From Pararhodobacter sp. SW119 (lineage in GTDB: Bacteria; Pseudomonadota; Alphaproteobacteria; Rhodobacterales; Rhodobacteraceae), in NCBI RefSeq assembly GCF_017811755.1, contig NZ_JADDJF010000007.1:62001-126000 (forward strand): a stretch of 64,000 bases of DNA. The letters run 5' to 3'. The translations under genes and the position numbers were made by a program. Position 1 is the first letter of the stretch. Each line of letters starts with the position of its first letter. The notes beneath the pieces were generated by a model that saw nothing but the letters and a program-made list of their open reading frames with translations, searched no databases and was not told where the DNA came from. Positions 1 to 8,567 of this stretch are shown piece by piece.

Positions 1-1
1 G

Positions 2-3000
2 GACAAGGCCAGCGCCCGGCGCGTGGCAATGGAGGCCGGCGTGCCGGTGATCCCCGCGACCGAGGTCATGGGCGAGGACATGGACGCGATCCGCAGGGAG
101 GCCGCCGAGATCGGCTTTCCGCTGATGCTGAAGGCCAGCCACGGCGGCGGCGGGCGCGGGATGCGCGCGATTGAGGGTGCGGACGAGCTGGAGGCGAAAG
201 TCCGCGAGGGCCGGCGCGAGGCGGAAGCGGCGTTCGGCAATGGCGAGGGCTATCTGGAGAAGATGATCGAGCGCGCGCGCCATGTCGAGGTGCAGTTGCT
301 GGGCGACCAGCACGGGCAGCTCTATCACCTGTTCGAGCGGGACTGCACCGTGCAGCGCCGCAACCAGAAGGTCGTCGAGCGCGCCCCGGCCCCCTACCTG
401 ACGCCCGAACAGCGCGCCGAGGTCTGCGCGCTGGCGCTGAAGATCGGGCAGGCGGTGGGCTACCAGAACGCCGGCACGGTCGAGTTCCTGATGGACATGG
501 ACACCGACCGTTTCTACTTCATCGAGGTCAACCCCCGCATCCAGGTCGAGCATACCGTCACCGAGGAAGTGACCGGCATCGACATCGTCAAGGCGCAGAT
601 CCGCGTGGCCGAGGGCACGACGCTGGCCGAGGCCACCGGCACGCCCGCGCAAGCGGACATCCGGCTGCGAGGCCATGCGATGCAGTGCCGGGTGACGACC
701 GAAGACCCGCTCAACAACTTCATCCCCGACTACGGGCGCATCACCGCCTACCGCTCGGCCACCGGGATGGGCATCCGGCTCGATGGCGGGACGGCCTATG
801 CGGGCGGGGTCATCACGCGCTATTACGACTCGCTTCTGGTCAAGGTCACCGCCTGGGCGCCGACGCCGAAGGAGGCGATCGCGCGGATGGACCGGGCGTT
901 GCGCGAATTCCGCATCCGCGGGGTCAGCACCAACATCGCCTTCGTCGAGAACCTGCTGAAGCATCCGACGTTTCTGGACGACAGCTACACGACGCGCTTC
1001 ATCGACACGACGCCGGAGTTGTTCATCTTTCGCAAGCGGCGCGACCGCGGCACGAAAGTGCTGACCTATCTTGCCGACATCACCGTCAACGGCCACCCCG
1101 AGACCGCGGGCCGGCCCCGACCCGCGCAGCCACGCGCCCCGGTCGCGCCCGCGCAGCGCGCCGAGCCCGTCGCCGGCACGCGAACGCTGCTGGAGGAAAA
1201 GGGGCCCAAGGCCGTCGCCGACTGGATGAAGGCGCAGCGGAAGCTGCTGATCACCGACACGACGATGCGCGACGCCCACCAGTCGCTGCTGGCGACGCGC
1301 ATGCGCTCGATCGACATGATCCGCGTGGCGCCGGCCTATGCCGCGAACCTGCCGCAGCTTTTCTCCGTCGAATGCTGGGGGGGGGCCACCTTCGACGTCG
1401 CCTATCGCTTCCTGCAGGAATGCCCCTGGCAGCGTCTGCGCGATTTGCGCGCGCGGATGCCGAACGTGATGACGCAGATGCTGCTGCGCGCCTCGAACGG
1501 GGTGGGCTACACCAACTATCCCGACAACGTGGTGCAGTTCTTCGTGCGGCAGGCGGCGGAGACCGGGATCGACGTCTTTCGCGTCTTCGACAGCCTTAAC
1601 TGGGTCGAGAACATGCGGGTTGCGATCGACGCGGTGCTGGAAACCGGCCGCATCTGCGAGGCGACGATCTGCTACACCGGCGACCTTCTGGACCCGGCGC
1701 GGCCGAAATATGACCTGAACTACTACGTGTCCATGGCCAAGGAACTGGAGGCCGCGGGTGCCCATGTCCTGGCGCTGAAGGACATGGCGGGCGTGCTGAA
1801 GGCCCCGGCCGCGCGGTCGCTTTTTGCCGCGCTCAAGGATGCGGTCGATCTGCCGATCCATTTCCACACCCACGACACCTCGGGCGCGGCCATCGCCACC
1901 ATCGTCGCCGCCGCCGAGCAGGGCGTCGATTGCGTCGATGCGGCGATGGACGCGCTGTCGGGCAACACCAGCCAGCCGACGCTGGGATCGGTGGTCGAGG
2001 CCTTCCGCCACACCGACCGGGACACCGGGCTGGACATTGAGGCGATCCGCGAGATCTCGGATTACTGGGAAACCGTCCGCGCCCTCTACGGCGCGTTCGA
2101 GACCGACCAGCAGGCGCCGTCGTCCGAGGTCTATCTGCACGAGATGCCGGGCGGGCAGTTCACCAACCTCAAGGCGCAGGCGCGGTCGCTGGGGCTGGAG
2201 GAGCGCTGGCCCGAAGTCGCCCGCGCCTATGCCGACGCCAACCAGATCTTCGGCGATATCGTCAAGGTCACGCCATCGTCGAAGGTGGTGGGGGACATGG
2301 CGCTGATGATGGTGGCGCAGGGCCTGACGCGGGCGGATGTGGAGAACCCCGAGCGGGACATCGCCTTCCCCGAGTCGGTCGTCGACATGATGCGGGGCAA
2401 CCTGGGACAACCGCCGGGGGGCTTTCCCGAGGGCATGATCGCCAAGGTGCTGAAGGGCGAGGCGCCGATGACCGAGCGGCCGGGCAAGAACCTGCCGCCC
2501 GTCGACCTCGAGGCCGAGCGCGCGAAGCTGATCGAGGATCTGGAGGGCTACAAGGTCGATGACGAGGACCTGAACGGCTACCTGATGTATCCGAAAGTCT
2601 ACCTCGACTACATGGGCCGGCACCGGCTTTACGGCCCGGTGCGCACGCTGCCGACCTGGAACTTCTTCTACGGGATGGAGCCGGGCGAGGAGATCGCGGC
2701 CGAGATCGATCCCGGCAAGACGCTGGAGATCCGCCTGATCACGGTGGGCGAGACGCAGGACGACGGCGAGGTGCGGGTCTTCTTCGAGCTGAACGGCCAG
2801 CCGCGGACCATCCGGGTGCCCGACCGGAAGGCCAAGGCCAGCGTCACGGCAAGGCCCAAGGCCGAGGAGGGCAACCCCGCGCATGTCGGCGCGCCGATGC
2901 CGGGGTCGGTGGCGTCGGTCGCGGTGAAGGCGGGGCAGAAGGTCAGCCCGGGCGATCTGTTGATGACGATCGAGGCGATGAAGATGGAAACCGGGCTGCA

Positions 3001-3097
3001 CGCCGAGCGCGCCGGGCAGGTGAAGGCGGTGCATGTCCAGCCCGGCGCGCAGATCGAGGCGAAGGAGCTGCTGATCGAGTTCGACGCGGCGGATTGA
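2..3097 (+). CDS. pyc: Pyruvate carboxylase, 5'-truncated by window edge
   Basis: ATP-dependent carboxylation of pyruvate to oxaloacetate (anaplerosis) by a biotin enzyme. The frame is open from base 2, so the gene starts outside the window; about 1,031 residues are visible and roughly 115 N-terminal residues are missing compared with the usual ~1,145. In order: most of the biotin carboxylase/ATP-grasp domain (visible 1-340), the carboxyltransferase TIM barrel starting at the LLITDTTMRDAHQSLLATR motif near 415, the tetramerisation region, and a C-terminal biotinyl domain with EAMKMETG, the biotinylated Lys being about visible residue 994. Single-chain architecture separates it from split acetyl/propionyl-CoA carboxylases. 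It converges on the next gene. The family call is very secure. Confidence 0.97.
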   Translation, partial: DKASARRVAMEAGVPVIPATEVMGEDMDAIRREAAEIGFPLMLKASHGGGGRGMRAIEGADELEAKVREGRREAEAAFGNGEGYLEKMIERARHVEVQLLGDQHGQLYHLFERDCTVQRRNQKVVERAPAPYLTPEQRAEVCALALKIGQAVGYQNAGTVEFLMDMDTDRFYFIEVNPRIQVEHTVTEEVTGIDIVKAQIRVAEGTTLAEATGTPAQADIRLRGHAMQCRVTTEDPLNNFIPDYGRITAYRSATGMGIRLDGGTAYAGGVITRYYDSLLVKVTAWAPTPKEAIARMDRALREFRIRGVSTNIAFVENLLKHPTFLDDSYTTRFIDTTPELFIFRKRRDRGTKVLTYLADITVNGHPETAGRPRPAQPRAPVAPAQRAEPVAGTRTLLEEKGPKAVADWMKAQRKLLITDTTMRDAHQSLLATRMRSIDMIRVAPAYAANLPQLFSVECWGGATFDVAYRFLQECPWQRLRDLRARMPNVMTQMLLRASNGVGYTNYPDNVVQFFVRQAAETGIDVFRVFDSLNWVENMRVAIDAVLETGRICEATICYTGDLLDPARPKYDLNYYVSMAKELEAAGAHVLALKDMAGVLKAPAARSLFAALKDAVDLPIHFHTHDTSGAAIATIVAAAEQGVDCVDAAMDALSGNTSQPTLGSVVEAFRHTDRDTGLDIEAIREISDYWETVRALYGAFETDQQAPSSEVYLHEMPGGQFTNLKAQARSLGLEERWPEVARAYADANQIFGDIVKVTPSSKVVGDMALMMVAQGLTRADVENPERDIAFPESVVDMMRGNLGQPPGGFPEGMIAKVLKGEAPMTERPGKNLPPVDLEAERAKLIEDLEGYKVDDEDLNGYLMYPKVYLDYMGRHRLYGPVRTLPTWNFFYGMEPGEEIAAEIDPGKTLEIRLITVGETQDDGEVRVFFELNGQPRTIRVPDRKAKASVTARPKAEEGNPAHVGAPMPGSVASVAVKAGQKVSPGDLLMTIEAMKMETGLHAERAGQVKAVHVQPGAQIEAKELLIEFDAAD

Positions 3098-3150
3098 TCC
3101 GTCCGTTTGCGCGTTGGCCGGGATTGCCGTTCGGGTGCGCTATGGGCGCG

Positions 3151-3224
3151 TGCTCAAGCTTGAGCAATCGGATAAGCGCTTGAAACAAGGTGAAAAGAGT
3201 TTTTTCAGAAACCATTTATTAACC
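3151..3224 (+). repeat. Palindrome-spacer-AACC element, copy A
   Basis: A perfect 16-bp palindrome TGCTCAAGCTTGAGCA (3151-3166) is followed after exactly 41 nt by GAAACC (3208-3213), five bases, then TTAACC (3219-3224). Inside the spacer an inner AAGCGCTT dyad sits 10 bases after the palindrome. The same geometry recurs at 55282, 57890, 60120 and, inverted, at 36026. This copy lies in the convergent gap between pyc and the C45 gene, 53 nt past the pyc stop. There is no T-run directly after the palindrome, so it is not a normal intrinsic terminator. Function unknown. Confidence 0.75.
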
Positions 3225-3296
3225 CCGGTTGGGGCCCTGTCGGCCTGACCGGGTAGGCCGGGTGGCGACCGGATTGGTCCCCTCCGCGCCGCTTGA

Positions 3297-4283
3297 CTAG
3301 GCCGGCTGGCTGGCCTCGGGCGTGTAGATCACGCGCGTATCCTCGTGGAAATCGTGCAGGTCCAGCGGCCATGTGGCGCGCGGCCAGCGCAGTTCCATCT
3401 TGCCCAGCCGCGGCCGGTAGACGGCGGTGTAGAGTGTGCCGAAGCCTGCCGTGAAGGCCGAGGAATAGAGCGGGGCGCGCAGGAAGGCGGAAACGAACTT
3501 TTCCTGCGGTTCGACATGCAGGGTCAGGCGCTGCAGCAGGAAACGTTCACGCTCCACGGTTGCGGTGAAGCGCGCGTGGCTGTCCCACTCGACCTTGTCC
3601 TGGTGGTTGGTGGCGACGGCGGCATGGCTCACGCGGGCGGGCCGGTCGGGGGCCATCATCACCGTGCGGAAATGGCGATGGCGGTCGACGACGGTCACGT
3701 TGTAGCTCATGTGCGTGGGGATGCGGGCCAACGCCGCGCCTGCCTCGGCCGCGGTCTCGCAGGTCTGCAGGACGTAGCGCAGGATGATCGGCACGCCGAA
3801 GCCGTCGCCCACCACCCGCCGCCCGCCGAAGGTCAGCGAGATCGCCAACCCTGCGTCGTTCATCCCGTCGACCAGCCCCCAGAGCCCGTCGGACGTGCCC
3901 AGAACCGTCCGCCCCGCCCATTCGGTGCGCAGGACCAGCGCATCGAAAGCCTGCGCGTGGTAGTCGTAGTTGCGCACCAGCACCGGCTCCTTGCCCGGCC
4001 AGATCGCCTGGCTGCAGCCCGAAAGATAGGGCGGCGGGCGGTAGAAGCTGAGAAACCGCGCCGCGTGATCGCCGCCGCCGGCCAGTTCGCACAGACGGTC
4101 GTAGAGCGGCAGGATCTCGGGCATGTGGGCGGCCAGCGCCTTGCGGCTTTCCCAGTAGGTCGGGCGCGGGTCCTCGCCCTCGCGCAGCCACCAGCGGTGA
4201 TAGTCGGGCCAGAATTCGTGGAAGAGCCCGGCCCATTTCGGGCCGGGCTGGGGTTCGTTCAGGGCGCGCCAGACCAGCTGCAC
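3297..4283 (-). CDS. C45-family acyltransferase/peptidase (isopenicillin N acyltransferase-like)
   Basis: The 328-residue product belongs to the Ntn-hydrolase C45 family (acyl-CoA:6-APA acyltransferase, carcinine hydrolase and relatives). Seen: LSGCSQ with the candidate nucleophile Cys90, which in this family becomes N-terminal after self-cleavage, then VLVRNYDYH, a DGLWGLVDGMNDAGLAIS stretch and an ATNH motif, all typical. The family makes or breaks amide bonds to small amines or amino acids. It starts with GTG only 4 nt after the ATP-grasp stop, so it is translationally coupled and is last in the operon. Substrate unknown; from the neighbours an acyl-amine or amino-acid amide is likely (inference). 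Confidence 0.85.
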   Translation of the reverse strand: MQLVWRALNEPQPGPKWAGLFHEFWPDYHRWWLREGEDPRPTYWESRKALAAHMPEILPLYDRLCELAGGGDHAARFLSFYRPPPYLSGCSQAIWPGKEPVLVRNYDYHAQAFDALVLRTEWAGRTVLGTSDGLWGLVDGMNDAGLAISLTFGGRRVVGDGFGVPIILRYVLQTCETAAEAGAALARIPTHMSYNVTVVDRHRHFRTVMMAPDRPARVSHAAVATNHQDKVEWDSHARFTATVERERFLLQRLTLHVEPQEKFVSAFLRAPLYSSAFTAGFGTLYTAVYRPRLGKMELRWPRATWPLDLHDFHEDTRVIYTPEASQPA

Positions 4284-4287
4284 CGGA

Positions 4288-5748
4288 TCAGAGGATCTTG
4301 AAGGCTGGGTCGCTGAGCGCCGGTCCGGCCTCGGCCATCGGCAACGGCTTGGCCGACACCGCCTGCTTGATGCCGTGGATCCATTTCTTCGCGCGCTCGT
4401 TGAGCTGGAAGCTTTGGGTCATCGAGCGGCCGCGGGTGACCAGGATGCCGATATCGGCACCCTCGTAACGGTAGTCGCCGGGACGCAGGATGCGCAGGAA
4501 GAAGGCTTCGTTTTCGGACTCGACCGCACGGCGGTGATAGTCGAAGCGGTCGAAGACGACGCGCCCGTCATCAAGCAGCCGGTAGATGCCGGTCTCCGGC
4601 ACATCGGTGCAGATATCGACCGAATCCTCGGTGTGCTTGATGACCATCTGCGACCAGCTGTCGATCATGTCCGGATCCGACCAGCGGGCGTTCAGCTCGT
4701 CCACATCCAGATTGAACTTCTTTTTCGAGAATTCCAGTAGGTGGAACAGGAAGAGCGGCGCATCGGCATGGGCGAAGGCCGCGTGGTTGGTCATCGAACT
4801 GGCGCCGGTGATGCGCGGGTTCAATTCGCCCAGCCAGAGGTCGCCGGTCTTCTTGTCGATCAGGAAGTCGAGTTCGAAATAGCCGCGATAGCCTTCCTTG
4901 CGCAGCTGTTCACCGAACTTGAAGGTCAGGTCGCGCGCCTGCTGGCGAACCTTGGGCGAGAAGGCGGTGGCGAATATCTCGTTGCCGCACCAGCCGCCGC
5001 GATAGGGGGTCAGTTCCTTGAAGCCGACAAGCTCGGTCATCAGCGGGCCGACGATGGTGCCTTCCTTGGTCGCGCAGGCCTCGATCGCCGAGCCGCGGCA
5101 GTCGATCCGCTTCATGATCTTGATCTCGCCCTCGCCGATGATCTCGTGCTCGTGGCGGCGAAAATCGGCCTCGGACTTGATGAAGAAGGTGGTGTGGCCT
5201 GAGTCGCCAAAGGCCGATTGCAGCACGAGGTCGTGGCCGATGCCGGCCTTCTCGCAGGTCTTTCGCAGATCCTCGTAGCTTTTCACCTCGGCCAGCACGT
5301 TCGGGACCGAGGGGACGCCGGCCTTGTTGCCGATGCGCACGGTCTCGATCTTGTTGTCCATCCGTTGGCGGAGATCGGCCTTGGGGAACCAGACCTCGGC
5401 ACCGAGTTCCTTGGACAGCCGCTCGGTCTCCTCGTCGAACATCAGGAACACGAATTTCGGCTTGCCGCCGCGTCGCTTGATGAAGTCGATGACCTCCTTG
5501 TGCTGCAGCAGGTAGTTGTTGATGTCCTCGATCGACTGGAACTCGGCATGCGGCTGCTCGGACGGGCAGAAGACGTTCGGATGCTTGCCGTCATAACAGT
5601 CGATGTAGCAGATGTACTTGAAGTTCTTGACCCATTCATCGAGGCCGAGCAGGTTGAAGTTGGTCGCCGAGATGAAGTAGACGGGCTCCTCGTTACGGTG
5701 AAAGAACCGCCGGATCTCGGATATGTTGCGCAATTCCTTCTTGGGCAT
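4288..5748 (-). CDS. ATP-grasp ligase (biotin-carboxylase-like fold)
   Basis: 486 residues from the MPKKELR start, chosen because GGGAGG lies just upstream; the frame stays open further upstream but only antisense to the decarboxylase. Residues 1-130 look like a pre-ATP-grasp domain. A central ATP-binding region follows, and the Mg/ATP signature WLGELNPRITGASS lies near 330. There is no biotin-carboxyl-carrier partner next to it, so despite the usual automatic label this is more likely an amino-acid or amine ligase working through an acyl phosphate (inference). It lies 23 nt after the decarboxylase and 4 nt before the C45 gene. Homologues with this gene order are to my knowledge uncharacterised. 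Confidence 0.8.
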   Translation of the reverse strand: MPKKELRNISEIRRFFHRNEEPVYFISATNFNLLGLDEWVKNFKYICYIDCYDGKHPNVFCPSEQPHAEFQSIEDINNYLLQHKEVIDFIKRRGGKPKFVFLMFDEETERLSKELGAEVWFPKADLRQRMDNKIETVRIGNKAGVPSVPNVLAEVKSYEDLRKTCEKAGIGHDLVLQSAFGDSGHTTFFIKSEADFRRHEHEIIGEGEIKIMKRIDCRGSAIEACATKEGTIVGPLMTELVGFKELTPYRGGWCGNEIFATAFSPKVRQQARDLTFKFGEQLRKEGYRGYFELDFLIDKKTGDLWLGELNPRITGASSMTNHAAFAHADAPLFLFHLLEFSKKKFNLDVDELNARWSDPDMIDSWSQMVIKHTEDSVDICTDVPETGIYRLLDDGRVVFDRFDYHRRAVESENEAFFLRILRPGDYRYEGADIGILVTRGRSMTQSFQLNERAKKWIHGIKQAVSAKPLPMAEAGPALSDPAFKIL

Positions 5749-5771
5749 CTTTGCCTCCCTGTTATTGTTCG

Positions 5772-8510
5772 TCATTCGGCCGCGTCGGCCAGTCCCTTGC
5801 GGTCCAGTCGCGCCAGCGCCTCGTCGGTGAAGACCCGCAGGCCCAGGTCGGGCCGGTAGCCGTGGATCTCGTTCACGTCGAGCGCCAGCATGAAGGCGAG
5901 GATCTCTCGGCTGACCACCTGGCCCGGCACGAGGATCGGAAAGCCGGGCGGGTAGGGGATGATGAAGCTGGCCGAGACGACCTCGCGCCCTGATTCCAGC
6001 GCTGTGCGCAGGGCGCCGGTCAGGTCCAGGTAGTCGCAGTTGTCCTCGTCGTAGGCGAGGAAGAAGGCGCTGCGGATGTCGCCTTCGGCGGTGACCTGAT
6101 CGGCGCGGAAGGCATCGTGGAAGCGGCTGAAGTCGGGCAGGGGGGGCAGATCCTCGACCAGGCTCTTCACCCGCCGCTCGAACGACAGGCGCTCCATCTT
6201 CGAGGCGTCGTCGTGCAGATCGTCGAGGCTGCGCGCGATCTCGACCAGCACCTCGATCAGGTAGGCGACCGAGGACCGCGTGGTCCCGATATTGGTCATG
6301 AAGAGGACCGTGTTGCGCGAGGTCTTGTTGATCTGGATGCCGTACTTGTCCATCAGGATCTGGGTCTTGAAGGTGTCGCCATCCCAGCCCGTGCCGCCGA
6401 CGGCCACCGTGACCCGCGTGGCGTCGAGGACGAACTCGTCCTTCTCCCAGCATTCCCAGATGTCGGTCCAGCCCTGATCGGCGCTGTAATAGCTCTCGAC
6501 CCCGCTTTCGCGAAACTCGGTCGGGATCATGTCGCCGGCGGTCAGGACCTTGAAGTATTTCTGCAAAAGCGGATGGGTCGAGATCGCGCGGCGCATCGAC
6601 ATCGCCGCCTCGACCTGGCGCTGCACGAATTCGAACCCTTCCAGTTCCACCTGTCGGCGCCCGACGTCGAGGCTGGCGATGATCTGGTAGTTGGGCGAGG
6701 TCGAAGTGTGGGTCATGTAGGCTTCGTGGAAGCTCTGCTCGACCTGTCCCTTGAAGTCCTGATCGTTGACATGGATCATCGACCCCTGTCGCAGCGCGGT
6801 CAGGGTCTTGTGGGTGGATTGCGTGGCGTAGATGCGCACGCGGGCATGCGGTGGCGCGACCAGACGGGTCTTCAGGATCGTTTCGTCGTCGGCGTCCTTC
6901 ATCTTTGCCTGCTGCTTTTCCCAGGCCTTGGCCTGTTCGGGGGATTTCAGGCGTTCGCGCAGGTTGTTCGCCGCGTTCATCGCCGTGCGCTGCCGGTAGG
7001 TCGGGCCAAAACGGGCAAAGGCGAACCAGGCCTCGTCCCACAGGAAGATCAGGTCGGGCTTGATCGCCAGGCATTCCTCGATCACGCGCTCGACATTGTA
7101 GACGATGCCGTCGAAGGTGCAGTTGGTCAGCAGCAGCATCCGCACCCGGTCCAGCTTGCCGGCGGCTTTCAGCGCCAGAAGCTGGTGCTTGATCTCGCGC
7201 AGCGGCACGGCGCCGTACATCGAGTATTCGTTGAGTGGATAGCTGTCGAGGTAGACCACCTGCGCGCCGGCCAGCACCATGCCGTAATGGTGCGACTTGT
7301 GGCAGTCGCGGTCGACCAGCACGATGTCGCCGGGATGGACCAGCGCCTGCACCACGATCTTGTTGCAGGTCGAGGTGCCGTTGGTGGCAAAGAAGGTCTG
7401 CCGCGAGCCGAACGCCCGGCTGGCCAGTTCCTGCGATTCCTTGATCGGCCCGTGCGGCTCCAGCAGGCTGTCGAGCCCGCCCGAGGTTGCCGAGGTCTCG
7501 GCCAGAAAGATGTTGGGCCCGTAGAAGGCGCCCATGTCCTGGATCCAGTGCGACCGGGTGATCGACTTGCCGCGGCTGATCGGCATGGCGTGAAAGACGC
7601 CTGTCGGCTGCTTGGAATAGTTCACGAGCGCGGTGAAGAAGGGCGTCTTGTAGCGCGACTGGACCCCGCGCAGGATGTTCAGGTGCAACTCCAGGAAGTC
7701 TTCCTGATTGTAGAAGACGCGCCGGCAGATGCCCAGGTCGTGTCCGGCGATATCCTCGACCGAGCGATCGGTGATCAGATAGGCGTCGAGTTCGGGACGC
7801 ACGCGGGCGATCAGGCGGCAGGTCTCGGGGCCGTAATCCTCGGGCGAGAGCGTCTCGATCCCCTCGGCGCCGCCGGCGCGGTTCAGGTAGCGCTTGAGGA
7901 TCGCCAGTTCCGTCCGCGACTTCAGCGACAGGCCGGGGCGCACCACGATCGCCTGGATGTTGTGGTTGAACAGCACCGCGATCAGCGCATCCTCGACCGA
8001 GGGCACGACCACGGGTTCGTAGATGAACGGGTCCTCGGGCCGGCGCATGCGAGTCATGTTCGCCTTCAGCCAGCGTTCCTGCTGCTCGTTCACGTCATCG
8101 ACGATCAGCACCTCGAAATAGGGCTTCGACAGCGCCCGCGCTTCGGGCGAGAGCAGCGCCTCGTCCTCGTGATCTTCGCTGTCGGCCAAGTCGCGTTCCA
8201 GCGGGATGTGCCGCCGGCGATACGCGCCCGAGGTGAGCGCGCGGGTGATCCGGTGCGTGGCGAAGGCCGCGGCCTCCAGATGCCCGTGATCGAACTGCCG
8301 GCGCAGCATGTCGAAGGCGGCCATGCCGGGAAACGCCCAGTAGGGCTCGATCACCGTCAGCGCGTCGAAAAGCTGCACGATCCGCTTGCGCAGACCGACC
8401 GAGCCGCGCGCATCGGGGTTTCGGGCCAGCGTTCCCAGCGATTCGCGCAGGGACGACCAGCGATCAGTCCTCAGCTGGACTGCGGAATAGTATTCGTTCA
8501 CCGACTGCAT
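5772..8510 (-). CDS. Orn/Lys/Arg decarboxylase, fold type I PLP enzyme
   Basis: 912 residues, larger than the usual 700-760 for inducible bacterial Lys/Orn/Arg decarboxylases. Residues about 100-230 form a response-regulator-like wing domain (LIVDDVNEQQERW). The PLP domain carries the AFGSRQTFFATNGTSTCNK segment and the Schiff-base motif STHK with Lys568. Start ATG at 8510 follows GGGAGG by 5 nt; an in-frame TTG directly upstream is less likely. It should decarboxylate a basic amino acid to a di- or polyamine, but substrate preference cannot be read from the sequence. Second gene of the operon; the flanking ATP-grasp, C45 and nitrilase genes suggest the amine is then modified. Confidence 0.9.
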   Translation of the reverse strand: MQSVNEYYSAVQLRTDRWSSLRESLGTLARNPDARGSVGLRKRIVQLFDALTVIEPYWAFPGMAAFDMLRRQFDHGHLEAAAFATHRITRALTSGAYRRRHIPLERDLADSEDHEDEALLSPEARALSKPYFEVLIVDDVNEQQERWLKANMTRMRRPEDPFIYEPVVVPSVEDALIAVLFNHNIQAIVVRPGLSLKSRTELAILKRYLNRAGGAEGIETLSPEDYGPETCRLIARVRPELDAYLITDRSVEDIAGHDLGICRRVFYNQEDFLELHLNILRGVQSRYKTPFFTALVNYSKQPTGVFHAMPISRGKSITRSHWIQDMGAFYGPNIFLAETSATSGGLDSLLEPHGPIKESQELASRAFGSRQTFFATNGTSTCNKIVVQALVHPGDIVLVDRDCHKSHHYGMVLAGAQVVYLDSYPLNEYSMYGAVPLREIKHQLLALKAAGKLDRVRMLLLTNCTFDGIVYNVERVIEECLAIKPDLIFLWDEAWFAFARFGPTYRQRTAMNAANNLRERLKSPEQAKAWEKQQAKMKDADDETILKTRLVAPPHARVRIYATQSTHKTLTALRQGSMIHVNDQDFKGQVEQSFHEAYMTHTSTSPNYQIIASLDVGRRQVELEGFEFVQRQVEAAMSMRRAISTHPLLQKYFKVLTAGDMIPTEFRESGVESYYSADQGWTDIWECWEKDEFVLDATRVTVAVGGTGWDGDTFKTQILMDKYGIQINKTSRNTVLFMTNIGTTRSSVAYLIEVLVEIARSLDDLHDDASKMERLSFERRVKSLVEDLPPLPDFSRFHDAFRADQVTAEGDIRSAFFLAYDEDNCDYLDLTGALRTALESGREVVSASFIIPYPPGFPILVPGQVVSREILAFMLALDVNEIHGYRPDLGLRVFTDEALARLDRKGLADAAE

Positions 8511-8567
8511 CAAGCCCTCCCCCGTCCTGCCGAAGCCGGGTCGGGGACAGGGCCGTCCGCGTGACGG

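Noticed and set aside
3151-3166. Palindromes as parS or LexA sites
   Set aside because: The 16-bp length is like parS but the central GTTTC/CACGTG core is absent, and sequences vary between copies, which a single ParB would not tolerate.
3151-3224. Element copies as transposons or MITEs
   Set aside because: No target-site duplications and the spacers are unrelated, so no common recent ancestor copy is visible.
5749-7074. N-terminal extension of the ATP-grasp protein
   Set aside because: Open frame runs antisense-like through the decarboxylase coding region and has no family similarity; GGGAGG marks the internal start.
6117-8564. 815-residue plus-strand ORF
   Set aside because: Antisense to the decarboxylase, whose codon pattern, PLP motif and binding site are clear; the ORF product is low-complexity Arg/Gly/Asp without motifs.
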